Position numbers and translations under genes: made by a program. A stretch of DNA of 47,462 nucleotides from Pseudarthrobacter sulfonivorans. GTDB lineage: Bacteria; Actinomycetota; Actinomycetes; Actinomycetales; Micrococcaceae. Where the stretch lies: NCBI RefSeq assembly GCF_024391045.1, contig NZ_JANFCZ010000031.1, positions 1 to 47,462 on the forward strand, given 5' to 3'. The notes beneath the pieces are model-generated. The model had not been told where the DNA came from. It was given only the letters and a program-made list of their open reading frames with translations, and did not search any database. Position 1 is the stretch's first letter. Each line of letters begins with the position of its first letter. This document shows, piece by piece, positions 24,404 to 32,622 of this stretch.

Positions 24404-24450
24404 TTATGGATCTCCTGTGTTAGTTGCTGGGGGAGTGGGGCTGTGGGCGG

Positions 24451-25695
24451 TTATTCGTACCGCAGGGCGTCGATCGGCCGGAGTTTCGCTGCTTTGTTGG
24501 CCGGGTAGATTCCGAAAACAAGGCCGATGGCTGCGGACACGAGGAACGACAGCCACACGGTCCACCATTGGACCTCGGGCTGGGTTCCCAGCAAGGGGAA
24601 GGCACTGCCGAGGTAGCCTGCGGCAATACCCATCACCCCGCCGATCAGCGAGATGATGAGCGATTCGATCAGGAACTGACTCACGATGCTGCCCCGCGAG
24701 GCCCCTATCGCCTTGCGTATGCCGATCTCGCGGGTCCGTTCCGTGACCGTGACCAGCATGATGTTCATGACTCCGATCCCACCCACTAGAAGCGAAATGC
24801 CGGCCACGGCGCCCAGGAGGACGGTCAGGGTGGCTGTGGTATTGGTGGCCGTCGTGAGGATCTGGGCCTGGTTCCGTACTTGGTAGTCACGGTTGGCGGA
24901 CGTGACGTTGTGCCTGGCGTCGAGAATCATCTGGACCTCGTTCTGGGCCTGGTTCATCACGTCCGCTGACTGCGCCTGGACACTGATGGAGGCCAGGGAA
25001 GGCGAGTACCCGGTGAACTTGTCCTGGGCGGCGCCGTAGGGGATCACCACAATGTCATCCGGGTCGTTCAGGCCCGAGGACCCTTTCTGGGCCAAGACCC
25101 CGGAGACCACGAAGTTCTGGCCATTGAGGGCGATTGTTTGCCCCACGGCGGACGTTACTGCGCTTCCCACCAGATCCTGTGCGACGGTGTTGCCGATCAC
25201 GGCTACCGCGGTGCCGCTGCCAGCGTCACCGTCGCTGAAGTAGGAGCCCGCCGCCAGTGTGTCGTTCGAAATGGCAAAGTACGACGGCGTGGTCCCCACG
25301 AACGTTGCGACGGTGTGGGTTGCGTCCTGGAAAGTTCCCGTGACGTTCTGTGCCGTGACTACGGGCGCTGTCGTGGCGACGTCGGGGGCCATGACGGGAT
25401 CAGTCAGCGCCGCCATGTCTTGGAGGGTCAGGTTGGTTCCGCGGGACCGGGGCCCGGTGACGGTTTGTCCGCCGCCTGCGGCGCGCCCGCCCGCCGTCGT
25501 CTGGCGGCTCACGGTGAGCACGTTCGTTCCCAGTTTGCCGATCTGGGCCTTGATGGCGTTCGAGGTCCCGGCGCCCACGGCCAGCAGGATGATCACGGAT
25601 GCGATGCCGATCAGGATGCCCAGTGTGGTGAGTATGGAGCGCATCTTGTTGGCCAGCACCCCCGTCAGGGCGAAGCGTACGGATTCGGCGATCAT
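24451..25695 (-). CDS. ABC transporter permease, MacB/FtsX type
   Basis: A 414-residue membrane protein of MacB architecture. One N-terminal helix follows SVRFALTGVLANKMRSILTT, then comes a large extracytoplasmic domain (about 45-285) and a C-terminal FtsX domain with three helices (NTTATLTVLLGAVAGISLLVG, MNIMLVTVTERTREIGIRKAIG and two more to the end). These exporters act mechanically, moving peptides, lipids or drugs delivered from outside the membrane, rather than as ordinary channels. The start codon overlaps the ATPase stop by one base (TGATG). It forms an operon with a MacA-like adaptor and ATPase; the substrate is unknown. Confidence 0.92.
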   Translation of the reverse strand: MIAESVRFALTGVLANKMRSILTTLGILIGIASVIILLAVGAGTSNAIKAQIGKLGTNVLTVSRQTTAGGRAAGGGQTVTGPRSRGTNLTLQDMAALTDPVMAPDVATTAPVVTAQNVTGTFQDATHTVATFVGTTPSYFAISNDTLAAGSYFSDGDAGSGTAVAVIGNTVAQDLVGSAVTSAVGQTIALNGQNFVVSGVLAQKGSSGLNDPDDIVVIPYGAAQDKFTGYSPSLASISVQAQSADVMNQAQNEVQMILDARHNVTSANRDYQVRNQAQILTTATNTTATLTVLLGAVAGISLLVGGIGVMNIMLVTVTERTREIGIRKAIGASRGSIVSQFLIESLIISLIGGVMGIAAGYLGSAFPLLGTQPEVQWWTVWLSFLVSAAIGLVFGIYPANKAAKLRPIDALRYE

Positions 25696-26423
25696 CAGGC
25701 CGGCACCGCCGTCGCCACCGGGTGGGCGTGGACGTCGCGGATCCGGCGGTCCTCAATGATGTGCCCGTCCTGGAACCGCACTACGCGATTGGCCCGTGCC
25801 GCGACGTCGGCCTCGTGAGTGATCATCACAATGGTCCGTCCGTTGGCGTGCAACGACTCGAAGAGGTCCAGAATCTCGTGCGAGGACTTGCTATCCAATG
25901 CTCCCGTCGGTTCATCCGCCAGCAACAACACCGGGTTTGTCACGAGGGCACGGGCGATGGCAACACGCTGCTGCTGGCCACCGGAGAGCTGTGAAGGCTT
26001 ATGGTCGGCCCGTTCCGCCAGGCCTACTGAGCGGAGCACTTCCAAGGCCCTCTCGCGTCGTTCCTTGCGGTGCACTTTTGCGTACGCGAGCGGCATGGAA
26101 ACGTTGTCCACGGCGCGGGTGCGCGGAATCAGGTTGAAGTTTTGGAAGACGAAGCCGATTTTGCGGTTGCGGATCTGCGCGAGTTGGAATTCGTCCAAGG
26201 TCCCGGTATCGATGCCGTCCAGGTGATAGGTACCCCGGGTGGCGCCGTCGAGGCAGCCGATGATGTTCATCATGGTGGACTTTCCGGAGCCTGAGGCGCC
26301 GATGATGGCCACAAAGTCGCCGCGGTCAATGGAGATGCTGACGGAATCCAGTGCCCGCACTTCGGCTTCCCCTTTGCCGTAGGTCTTGCTCACGGAGTCC
26401 AGCTGAATAACTGCGTCGCTCAC
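25695..26423 (-). CDS. ABC transporter ATP-binding protein, MacB/LolD type
   Basis: A 242-residue ATPase with Walker A GASGSGKST, Q-loop VFQNFNLIPRTRAVDN, signature LSGGQQQR, Walker B LLLADEPTGALDSKSS and a switch histidine in VMITHEADVAARANRV. The sequence is close to the LolD/MacB-cytoplasmic class that powers FtsX-type permeases. It lies 6 bases after the adaptor gene and overlaps the permease by one base. Confidence 0.95.
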   Translation of the reverse strand: MSDAVIQLDSVSKTYGKGEAEVRALDSVSISIDRGDFVAIIGASGSGKSTMMNIIGCLDGATRGTYHLDGIDTGTLDEFQLAQIRNRKIGFVFQNFNLIPRTRAVDNVSMPLAYAKVHRKERRERALEVLRSVGLAERADHKPSQLSGGQQQRVAIARALVTNPVLLLADEPTGALDSKSSHEILDLFESLHANGRTIVMITHEADVAARANRVVRFQDGHIIEDRRIRDVHAHPVATAVPA

Positions 26424-26429
26424 GGCCTC

Positions 26430-27971
26430 CTACCCGCCATTTCCACGGGTGCCACCGGTGCCGCCGGTAAAGCCGGCGCCACCTGTGCCACCGAACCCAC
26501 CCGTGCCGCCGACGCCGGCCGCCCCGGTTCGTCCGGTAGTCCCGGTGGTGTCCAACGTGGATGAGATGACCGGGAGTTCAATCTGATCGCCTGCGCTGAG
26601 GCCGGTAAGCACCTGCGTGCGTCCGTTGTCCGTGATCCCGGTGGTGATGGTCACCGGCGTCGACGTCCCGTTCTTGAGGACATCAACGGTTTGCCTGGTT
26701 CCGGTGCTGGTGATTGCCAGGGTAGGCACCGCCAGGGCGTTCTTTGCGGTGGCGGTGGTCACGGAGATATTCGCGCTCTGGCCGAGCCGGAGGTCGGCAG
26801 GGGGATTACTGATCGAGATGGTCACCGGGTAGCTGACCACGTTGTTGGCGGTGGTGGCGTTCTGGGCGATCGCCGTGATGGTGCCGGTGACGGGTGCCGC
26901 AGAGGAATCGGTCTTGAGCGCCGGGAACGTGAAGGTCGCGGAGTCGCCGGTCTTCATGGCGGCAATGTCCGATTCGGCGAAGTTGGCAATGACCTGCAGA
27001 TGGGCGGTGTCGCTGATCGTGATGAGTCCGGAGGACGATGTGCTCGCGGCGCTCGCCGATGCGCTGCCCGCGGCGCCGGATGCTCCCGAGGAGCCGGATC
27101 CGGCTCCGGTGCCGGACGAGCCGGAGCTGCTGCCGGCGTTGCCACCGACGACGGCGTTGATGGCGGTGACCGTGCCTGCAACCGGGGCCGCGAGGGAGCA
27201 GGACGCCAGGTTCTTGGTTGCAGTGTCGACCGCGACCAGGGCGGCGGTGGTGTTCGACGTCGTGCCGCCGCCATTCTGGGCGGAGTTGAGGGCAGTCGCG
27301 GCCGAGGCGAGCTGCTGTTTGTCCTTAAGGGCTGAGCTTGCTTGCTGGTTGACCGCCTGGGTCAGTGCCTGGTTGTCCTTCGCCAGCTGGGCCTGCGCCG
27401 CGTTGAGGGCAATCTGGGCCGGTTGGCTGGTGGGCTGGGCGCTGGCAGCGGTCTGGGCAGACGCGACAGTTGCGTTGTCAGTGTTCACGGCAGTCTGCGC
27501 CGCGGCCACGGCACCGGCCTGCTGGCCGGCGTCCAGGTTGGCCGTTTGCTGGGCGTTGGCCAGGCTTTGGTTTGCCGCAGCTACCTGGTTGCTGGCCGCA
27601 GCCTGCTGTTGATTGGCCTGCGCCGCGGCGGAATCCAGTTGGGCCTGGGCAACAGCCAGGGCGTTTTGGGCGTTGGTCGGGTCAATCGTCACCAAAACCT
27701 GCCCTGCTGTGACTTGCTGACCCGTCGCTGCCGAGACCGTAGCGATTGGTCCGCTACAGTTCTGCGCGTTGATGACAGTGGTGCTTGCCGGCGAAACGTT
27801 CCCGCTGGCAGTGGACACGGCAGTGAGGTCCGCCGCGCTGACCGAGACGGTACGGGCTGTGGTGTCAAAGGCCGCTTGCGGCACACCATTAATCACGAAA
27901 AATGCGCCGGCAACAATGCCGACGACAGCCACCCCGATGCCGGTGTTAAGAAGTTGAAGCTTTGTGAGCAT
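26430..27971 (-). CDS. MacA/HlyD-type periplasmic-adaptor-like protein
   Basis: A 513-residue adaptor. An N-terminal membrane anchor (TGIGVAVVGIVAGAFFVING, about 11-30) leads to a first lipoyl half (NCSGPIATVSAATGQQVTAGQVLVTID). A long Ala/Gln-rich helical hairpin follows (about 100-230), then the second lipoyl half (SCSLAAPVAGTVTAINAVVG). That half is interrupted by about 40 residues of Gly/Ser/Ala low complexity (GGNAGSSSGSSGTGAGSGSS), and beta-barrel and proximal domains follow. The last 45 residues are a Gly/Thr repeat tail (GGTGGFGGTGGAGFTGG). In a monoderm it probably delivers substrate to the MacB-like permease outside the membrane. There is no ribosome site; a TAGTGT box sits six bases before the ATG. 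Confidence 0.88.
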   Translation of the reverse strand: MLTKLQLLNTGIGVAVVGIVAGAFFVINGVPQAAFDTTARTVSVSAADLTAVSTASGNVSPASTTVINAQNCSGPIATVSAATGQQVTAGQVLVTIDPTNAQNALAVAQAQLDSAAAQANQQQAAASNQVAAANQSLANAQQTANLDAGQQAGAVAAAQTAVNTDNATVASAQTAASAQPTSQPAQIALNAAQAQLAKDNQALTQAVNQQASSALKDKQQLASAATALNSAQNGGGTTSNTTAALVAVDTATKNLASCSLAAPVAGTVTAINAVVGGNAGSSSGSSGTGAGSGSSGASGAAGSASASAASTSSSGLITISDTAHLQVIANFAESDIAAMKTGDSATFTFPALKTDSSAAPVTGTITAIAQNATTANNVVSYPVTISISNPPADLRLGQSANISVTTATAKNALAVPTLAITSTGTRQTVDVLKNGTSTPVTITTGITDNGRTQVLTGLSAGDQIELPVISSTLDTTGTTGRTGAAGVGGTGGFGGTGGAGFTGGTGGTRGNGG

Positions 27972-27977
27972 GCCCGA

Positions 27978-27983
27978 ACACTA
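27978..27983 (-). promoter_or_regulatory. -10 box of the ABC export operon (leaderless)
   Basis: Minus-strand TAGTGT ends exactly six bases before ATG 27971, with no Shine-Dalgarno sequence. A leaderless transcript is predicted. Confidence 0.45.
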
Positions 27984-28089
27984 TGGCCGCTTGCTGCAAG
28001 CATCCCGAGTGCTGCCTGACGATTTACCCCATGTGAAGCGCGCACCGGGGCGCGCGGGTGCCTTTTAGTGGCCCTGCCCGCTCCCTCGG

Positions 28090-28218
28090 CTAATCGTCGT
28101 CCGGGTCTGCACCTTCGGCGGGGTCCTGGGAGTGCTCGCGGACGTCGGTGGGGTCCGCTGCTTCGTCGCCCTCTGCCGGGGCGTCGCTGTGGATCCGCTG
28201 CGCTGGCTTGTCCTTCAA
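28090..28218 (-). CDS. small acidic protein (42 residues)
   Basis: The start TTG 28218 has an excellent ribosome site AAGGAG (complement of 28224-28229) six bases upstream. The product, opening with KDKPAQRIHSDAPAEGDEA and ending EGADPDDD, is hydrophilic, strongly acidic and probably disordered. An open frame extends upstream to 28473, but it runs through a palindromic intergenic region and lacks coding character. No family is recognised. Confidence 0.55.
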   Translation of the reverse strand: MKDKPAQRIHSDAPAEGDEAADPTDVREHSQDPAEGADPDDD

Positions 28219-28274
28219 TGGATCTCCTTCGAATGCTGTGTGGATGGAGGCATATTCATCATTCAGCGCTTCCC

Positions 28275-28316
28275 GCTGCGGGGTGTCAATAACCCCGCAG
28301 CAGCTATGGCTGCGGG
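28275..28316 (+). promoter_or_regulatory. overlapping alternative hairpins in the leader of the reductase gene
   Basis: Three segments can pair in two exclusive ways. GCTGCGGGGT (28275-28284) is exactly complementary to ACCCCGCAGC (28292-28301). CCCGCAGC (28294-28301) is also exactly complementary to GCTGCGGG (28309-28316). Both loops are 7 bases. The site is about 100 bases upstream of ATG 28412. It could act as a switch or simply be a palindromic repeat. Confidence 0.45.
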
Positions 28317-28411
28317 TGTGAATCTGTGCTGGACTGGTGGGGCACTGTGCCGCTTCACCATCCAAATTCTTTGGCCAGCCGGCCTGCCGGCTGTTGGGAA
28401 GGAACAATCGC

Positions 28412-29023
28412 ATGGCAACGTTTAGGATCGGATACTTTGTGGGGAGCCTCGCGACAGGGTCCATCAACCGCAAACTCGCTCAGGCGCTCGTCAAACTCGC
28501 GCCGGAGGAACTCGAATTCACCGAGATCCCCATCAGGGACCTGCCGCTGTACAGCTACGACTACGACGCCGATTACCCGGCGGAAGGCCGTGCCCTCAAG
28601 GAAGCCATCGAGGCCTCCGACGGCCTACTCATTGTGTCCCCCGAATACAACCGGTCCATCCCCGGTGCGCTTAAGAACGCCATCGACTGGGGCTCCAGGC
28701 CCTGGGGAACCAACTCGTTCGCCCGCAAGCCCACCGGCATCATCGGCGCCTCGCCGGGCAGCATCGGCACGGCCGTGATGCAGTCCAATATGCGCAGCGT
28801 CCTGAGCTTCCTCGACGCGCCCCAGCTCAACGCCCCGGAGGCCTACATCCAGTTCAAGCCCGAGGTCTTCGGGGAAGACGGCGGGATCCGGGATGAATCG
28901 ACGGCCAAGTTCCTGCGGCACTACATGGAGGAATACAGCGCTTTCGTTCAGCGGGTACTGGACGCCAATGCGCCGGGCCACATCGGCGATCCGGAGCCGG
29001 ACCCTGACAAGCTTTCACGGTAG
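28412..29023 (+). CDS. NAD(P)H-dependent FMN reductase family protein
   Basis: A 203-residue flavodoxin-like oxidoreductase. The N-terminal FMN-phosphate loop is GYFVGSLATGSINRKLAQAL, and SDGLLIVSPEYNRSIPGALKNAIDW is the SPEYN...PG..KNAIDW signature of the NADPH-dependent FMN reductase family (chromate, quinone and azo reductases). ATG 28412 is preceded by GGGAAGGAA (28396-28403). Likely roles are two-electron quinone reduction or supplying reduced flavin; the physiological acceptor is unknown. It converges with the ATPase-domain gene at 29048. Confidence 0.9.
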   Translation: MATFRIGYFVGSLATGSINRKLAQALVKLAPEELEFTEIPIRDLPLYSYDYDADYPAEGRALKEAIEASDGLLIVSPEYNRSIPGALKNAIDWGSRPWGTNSFARKPTGIIGASPGSIGTAVMQSNMRSVLSFLDAPQLNAPEAYIQFKPEVFGEDGGIRDESTAKFLRHYMEEYSAFVQRVLDANAPGHIGDPEPDPDKLSR

Positions 29024-29047
29024 GCCTGCCTTTCGGAGTCCATAGGT

Positions 29048-29521
29048 TCAGTCCAGGGGCAGGGTGACGGTAACGGTGGTGCCCTGCCCCGGCGTCGAAG
29101 TGACCTGCACGGTGCCGCCGGCCTCGTGCACGGCCACCGACATCAGCCGCAGCCCGTAGCCGTGGTGACGCCCGCTCAGGGCAAGGTGGCTGTCAAAGCC
29201 CAGGCCGTCGTCGGACACCATCAGGCGCACGCCGTGACCCACGGCGGCCAGCTGGACGGTGAGTTCGGAGGCCGCTGAGTATTTAAACGCGTTGCTCAGC
29301 GCTTCGCGGGCTGCCTGGTAAAGGAGGGACGCGCAGTCCGCCGGGATCTCGATGCCCCAGTGCGGAGTATCCCAGCGGACTGCCGTCCCTTGTTGGCGGA
29401 GAGGGCCGGTGAGCCGGTCAATACAACCGGCCAGCCCCAAGCTGTAGAAATCGATGGGATGGTGATCGGTGATCACTCCACCCTCCGCGACTACCTCGTC
29501 GAGAGCTGATTCGTTCCCCAT
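29048..29521 (-). CDS. histidine kinase-like ATPase domain protein without phosphoacceptor helix
   Basis: A 157-residue protein that is essentially a GHKL ATPase of the NarL-partner (HPK7) type. It has an N-box (LLYQAAREALSNAFKYS), G1 (VSDDGLGFDS), G2 (HGYGLRLM) and the terminal TPGQGTTVTVTLPLD. Residues 20-45 (DFYSLGLAGCIDRLTGPL) match the second DHp helix of such kinases, but the first helix with the ELHD-type phosphoacceptor histidine is absent. It may bind ATP without autophosphorylation or work with another protein. ATG 29521 is chosen because GGGAAGG lies eight bases upstream; the frame opens at 29581. No response regulator is adjacent. Confidence 0.75.
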   Translation of the reverse strand: MGNESALDEVVAEGGVITDHHPIDFYSLGLAGCIDRLTGPLRQQGTAVRWDTPHWGIEIPADCASLLYQAAREALSNAFKYSAASELTVQLAAVGHGVRLMVSDDGLGFDSHLALSGRHHGYGLRLMSVAVHEAGGTVQVTSTPGQGTTVTVTLPLD

Positions 29522-29660
29522 TGAACTACCTTCCCCGCCGTTTCCTGCTGTGATAAATCCAGAGTGAACCCCGAACTGCATGGGTTGCGAAGGGTTAGCT
29601 CAAGATCTCATCAAATTTTCAGGAATCAGTTGCGGCGGGGACCATAGGGGAGCAGGTAGG

Positions 29661-30524
29661 TCAGGACCAGTCGAAGAAGCCCTTTCCGGACTTGCGGCCC
29701 AGCTCGCCGCGGGCCACCTTATCGCGGAGGATCTGGGGCGGGGCGAACCGCTCGCCCAGCGTGGACTGCAGGTACTCGGCGATGCCCAGCCGCACGTCCA
29801 GGCCCACAATGTCAGTGGTCCGCAGCGGTCCCGTGGGGTGCTTGTATCCCAGCACCATGGCGGCGTCGATGTCCTCGGCGGACGCCACGCCCTCCTCCAC
29901 CATGCGCATCGCTTCGAGCGCGATCGCCACGCCGAGCCGAGACGAGGCGAAGCCGGGCGCGTCATTGACGACGACGGCGGTTTTGCCGAGTGCCTCGACC
30001 CACCCTTTAGCCGCGGCGGCCGCGGCCGGGGAGGTTTGCTCGCCGAGCACCACTTCAATGAGCGTGGAGGCGGGGACGGGGTTGAAGAAGTGCAGGCCGA
30101 GGAAGTTCTGCGGGCGCTTCAGCTCCCGGGCCAAACCGTTCACGGACAGGGACGACGTGTTGGACGCCAGGAACGCGTCCTCGGCCAGGCGTGCTTCGAT
30201 GCCGCGGAGGGCCGTGACTTTCAGGTCCCAGTCCTCGGGTACGGCCTCCACCACCAGCTTGCGGTCCGCGAAGTCGTCGTAGTCCACTGTGACGGCGAGG
30301 CGGGAGACCATCTCATCCAGGTTGACGTCCGTGGCGCCGCGCTCGATGCTCTTGGCGGCCGCGGATTCCACCCGTTCCCGGGCGGCTTCGGCAGACTCGT
30401 CGTCGCGCTCCACCACCAGGACGTTGGCTCCGTTGAGCAGGAAGGCGTGGGCGATTCCGGCGCCCATGCGGCCCCCGCCGAGGACACCGACGGTGGCGGG
30501 AAGGTTGGGATTCGGGTGGCTCAT
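29661..30524 (-). CDS. paaH: 3-hydroxyacyl-CoA dehydrogenase (phenylacetate pathway)
   Basis: A 287-residue NAD-dependent dehydrogenase of the short 3-hydroxybutyryl-CoA dehydrogenase type. The Rossmann fingerprint is VGVLGGGRMGAGIAHAFLLNG (about 12-32), the catalytic His is in LGLHFFNPVP, and the C-terminal dimer domain contains GYKHPTGPLRTTDIVGLDVR. In the pathway it oxidises 3-hydroxyadipyl-CoA to 3-oxoadipyl-CoA. It is the last gene of the thiolase-hydratase-dehydrogenase operon, and its start overlaps the hydratase stop (ATGA). Confidence 0.9.
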   Translation of the reverse strand: MSHPNPNLPATVGVLGGGRMGAGIAHAFLLNGANVLVVERDDESAEAARERVESAAAKSIERGATDVNLDEMVSRLAVTVDYDDFADRKLVVEAVPEDWDLKVTALRGIEARLAEDAFLASNTSSLSVNGLARELKRPQNFLGLHFFNPVPASTLIEVVLGEQTSPAAAAAAKGWVEALGKTAVVVNDAPGFASSRLGVAIALEAMRMVEEGVASAEDIDAAMVLGYKHPTGPLRTTDIVGLDVRLGIAEYLQSTLGERFAPPQILRDKVARGELGRKSGKGFFDWS

Positions 30525-31312
30525 GGCTGCTTCTTCTCTGCTTTCTTGTCCAGGAACTTCTGCATGCGGTCAAACTTGGCCTGGGATTCAAACAGGATGC
30601 CCTGCGCCAGCTGGTCAATCAGCGGGTGCGCCTCGGCCGGGGCATGGAACACCGACTTGGTGATGCGGACGGCCAGCGGGTCCTGCCGGCCAATCCTGTC
30701 CGCGAGGTTGTGGGCGGCGTCCATCAGCTCGGGGGCCTCGTGGATTTCCGTTATGAGGTTTGCCCGCAGGGCGTCGTCGGCCCGGAGCACCAGGCCGGCC
30801 AGCAGGATCTGCTTCGCCAGCGGCTCGCCCACCAGTTCCTTCAGCCGCCAGCTGGCACCGGCTGCAGCGAGGATGCCCAGGCCTGTTTCGGGGTTCCCGA
30901 TCCGGACGCTCGGCGTACCGATGCGGAAGTCCGCGGCGTAGGCGAGTTCGGCACCGCCGCCCAGGCAGTAGCCGTCCAGCGCGGCGATCACGGGCATCGG
31001 AAGCTTGGCGATCCGGACGAAGATGGTGGAGTTGATGCCCATCAGCGCATCGTCACGACGGCGTTCGCGCAGCTGGGCGATGTCCGCTCCGGAGGCGAAG
31101 ACACCGTCCACGCCGGCGATGATCAGGACTTTGGGGTTCTGTTCAAGCGCGGCGCAGACCATATGGAGTTCGTCCACCATCTGCTGGTCGATGGCGTTCC
31201 GGACTTCCGGCCGGTTAAGGAGGACCACCACACGGTCCTCCCGCTCCTCCACCAGGAGCGTGCTGAACTGTTCGGTTGCGAGGGTTCCGGTGCCCTTCTC
31301 CGGCGCCGGCAT
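30521..31312 (-). CDS. paaF: enoyl-CoA hydratase (phenylacetate pathway)
   Basis: A 263-residue crotonase-fold hydratase. The oxyanion-hole segments are GVFASGADIAQL and ALDGYCLGGGAELAYAADFRIG, and the glutamate of GNPETGLGILAAAGASW is in the usual catalytic position. It probably hydrates 2,3-dehydroadipyl-CoA (PaaF role), because the isomerase-type PaaG is encoded separately at 42214. The start is placed at 31312 (MPAPEKGTGT), where ATG overlaps the thiolase stop as TAATG; the frame is open a further 16 codons inside the thiolase gene. Confidence 0.85.
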   Translation of the reverse strand: MPAPEKGTGTLATEQFSTLLVEEREDRVVVLLNRPEVRNAIDQQMVDELHMVCAALEQNPKVLIIAGVDGVFASGADIAQLRERRRDDALMGINSTIFVRIAKLPMPVIAALDGYCLGGGAELAYAADFRIGTPSVRIGNPETGLGILAAAGASWRLKELVGEPLAKQILLAGLVLRADDALRANLITEIHEAPELMDAAHNLADRIGRQDPLAVRITKSVFHAPAEAHPLIDQLAQGILFESQAKFDRMQKFLDKKAEKKQP

Positions 31313-32523
31313 TACACCCGCTCCAGCAGCATCGCAGTGCCTTGGCCCACGCCGATGCACATGGTGGCGAGGCCGAGTTTGGCGTCCTCACGTTCCATCC
31401 GCCCCAACAGGGTAATGGCGATCCGTGATCCGCTGGAACCGAGCGGATGGCCCAAACTGATGGCGCCGCCGTCGTTATTCACAATCTCCGGATCCAGGCC
31501 CAGCCGCCGCATGGTGGCCAGCGACTGCGTGGCGAAAGCTTCGTTCAGTTCGACGGCGCCGAGGTCGCCGACGCTGAGGCCGGTTCGCTGGAGCACCTTC
31601 TGGGTGGCCGGGACCGGGCCGATGCCCATGATCTCGGGTTCGCAGCCGGCCGAGGCGCCGTCAATGATACGGGCACGCGGCACCAGGCCGAGCCGTTCGA
31701 TGGCGGCTTCGGAGGCCACGATGATGGCCGAGGCGCCGTCGTTAAGGGTGGAGGAGTTGCCGGCGGTGACCACGGATCCGCCCTTGACTACCGGGCGGAG
31801 GCCGGCGAGCACGTCCATGGTGGTGCCGGCGCGGGGGCCTTCATCGGTGTCCACCACGGTTTCGGCCTTGCGGGTCTTGACGGTCACGGGGACGATCTCG
31901 TCCTTGAACCGGCCGCCGGCAATGGCGGCGAGGGACCGCTCGTGGGACCGCACAGCGAACGCGTCAGCGTCCTCGCGGGAGATGCCGTCCACCCGGGCCA
32001 CTTCCTCAGCGGTCTCCGGCATGGAGTAGGTCATCTTGCCGTCGCGGGACAGCTCACCCTTGGTGAACAGGGGGTTGGCGAACCGCCAGCCGATGGACGT
32101 ATCGAAAATGGCGCCGGGCTTGGCGAAGGCGGTGGCGGGTTTTTCCTGGACCCACGGCGCGCGGCTCATGGATTCCACGCCGCCGGCGATCACGATGTCA
32201 GCGGCGCCGGATTTGATCATGTGGCTGGCCATGATTATGGCGCTTAGGCCGGAGGCGCAGAGCCGGTTGACCGTGATCCCGGGGATGTGGAGGGGGAGCC
32301 CTGCCAGCAGGGTGGCCATCCGGGCCACGTTGCGGTTTTCTTCGCCGGCGCCGTTGGCGTTGCCGAGGATGACTTCCTCAATGCTGTCCGGATCAAGCCC
32401 GGCGCGGGAAACTGCCTCGCGGACCACCAGGGCCGCAAGATCATCCGGGCGGACCGCCGAGAGTGCTCCGCCGTACCGGCCTACAGGCGTCCGGACGCCA
32501 CCAACAAGAAATGCCTCAACCAT
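31312..32523 (-). CDS. paaJ: 3-oxoadipyl-CoA/3-oxo-5,6-dehydrosuberyl-CoA thiolase
   Basis: A 403-residue thiolase of the degradative type. The acyl-accepting cysteine is in VNRLCASGLSAI (about residue 90), GHPLGSSGSRIAITLLG gives the active-site histidine, and CIGVGQGTAMLLERV the C-terminal cysteine. In phenylacetate breakdown PaaJ acts twice, yielding acetyl-CoA and succinyl-CoA. The ATG is preceded by AAAGGAC. It is the first gene of the three-gene minus-strand operon, behind the TetR-type operator at 32570-32591. Confidence 0.92.
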   Translation of the reverse strand: MVEAFLVGGVRTPVGRYGGALSAVRPDDLAALVVREAVSRAGLDPDSIEEVILGNANGAGEENRNVARMATLLAGLPLHIPGITVNRLCASGLSAIIMASHMIKSGAADIVIAGGVESMSRAPWVQEKPATAFAKPGAIFDTSIGWRFANPLFTKGELSRDGKMTYSMPETAEEVARVDGISREDADAFAVRSHERSLAAIAGGRFKDEIVPVTVKTRKAETVVDTDEGPRAGTTMDVLAGLRPVVKGGSVVTAGNSSTLNDGASAIIVASEAAIERLGLVPRARIIDGASAGCEPEIMGIGPVPATQKVLQRTGLSVGDLGAVELNEAFATQSLATMRRLGLDPEIVNNDGGAISLGHPLGSSGSRIAITLLGRMEREDAKLGLATMCIGVGQGTAMLLERV

Positions 32524-32569
32524 CAGAACAAGTCCTTTTCGCCAGTGAAATGGGCCGGGCTGGATTTAG

Positions 32570-32591
32570 TGACCGACCGTTCGTTCTATAA
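32570..32591 (-). promoter_or_regulatory. PaaR-type operator upstream of paaJ
   Basis: Imperfect palindrome TGACCGACCG-TT-CGTTCTATAA, with the 10-2-10 layout shared by the other paa sites. It lies 47 bases before the thiolase start. Confidence 0.65.
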
Positions 32592-32622
32592 AGATTGTAT
32601 GCCCTGCCGGGTTGGCAGCTGC

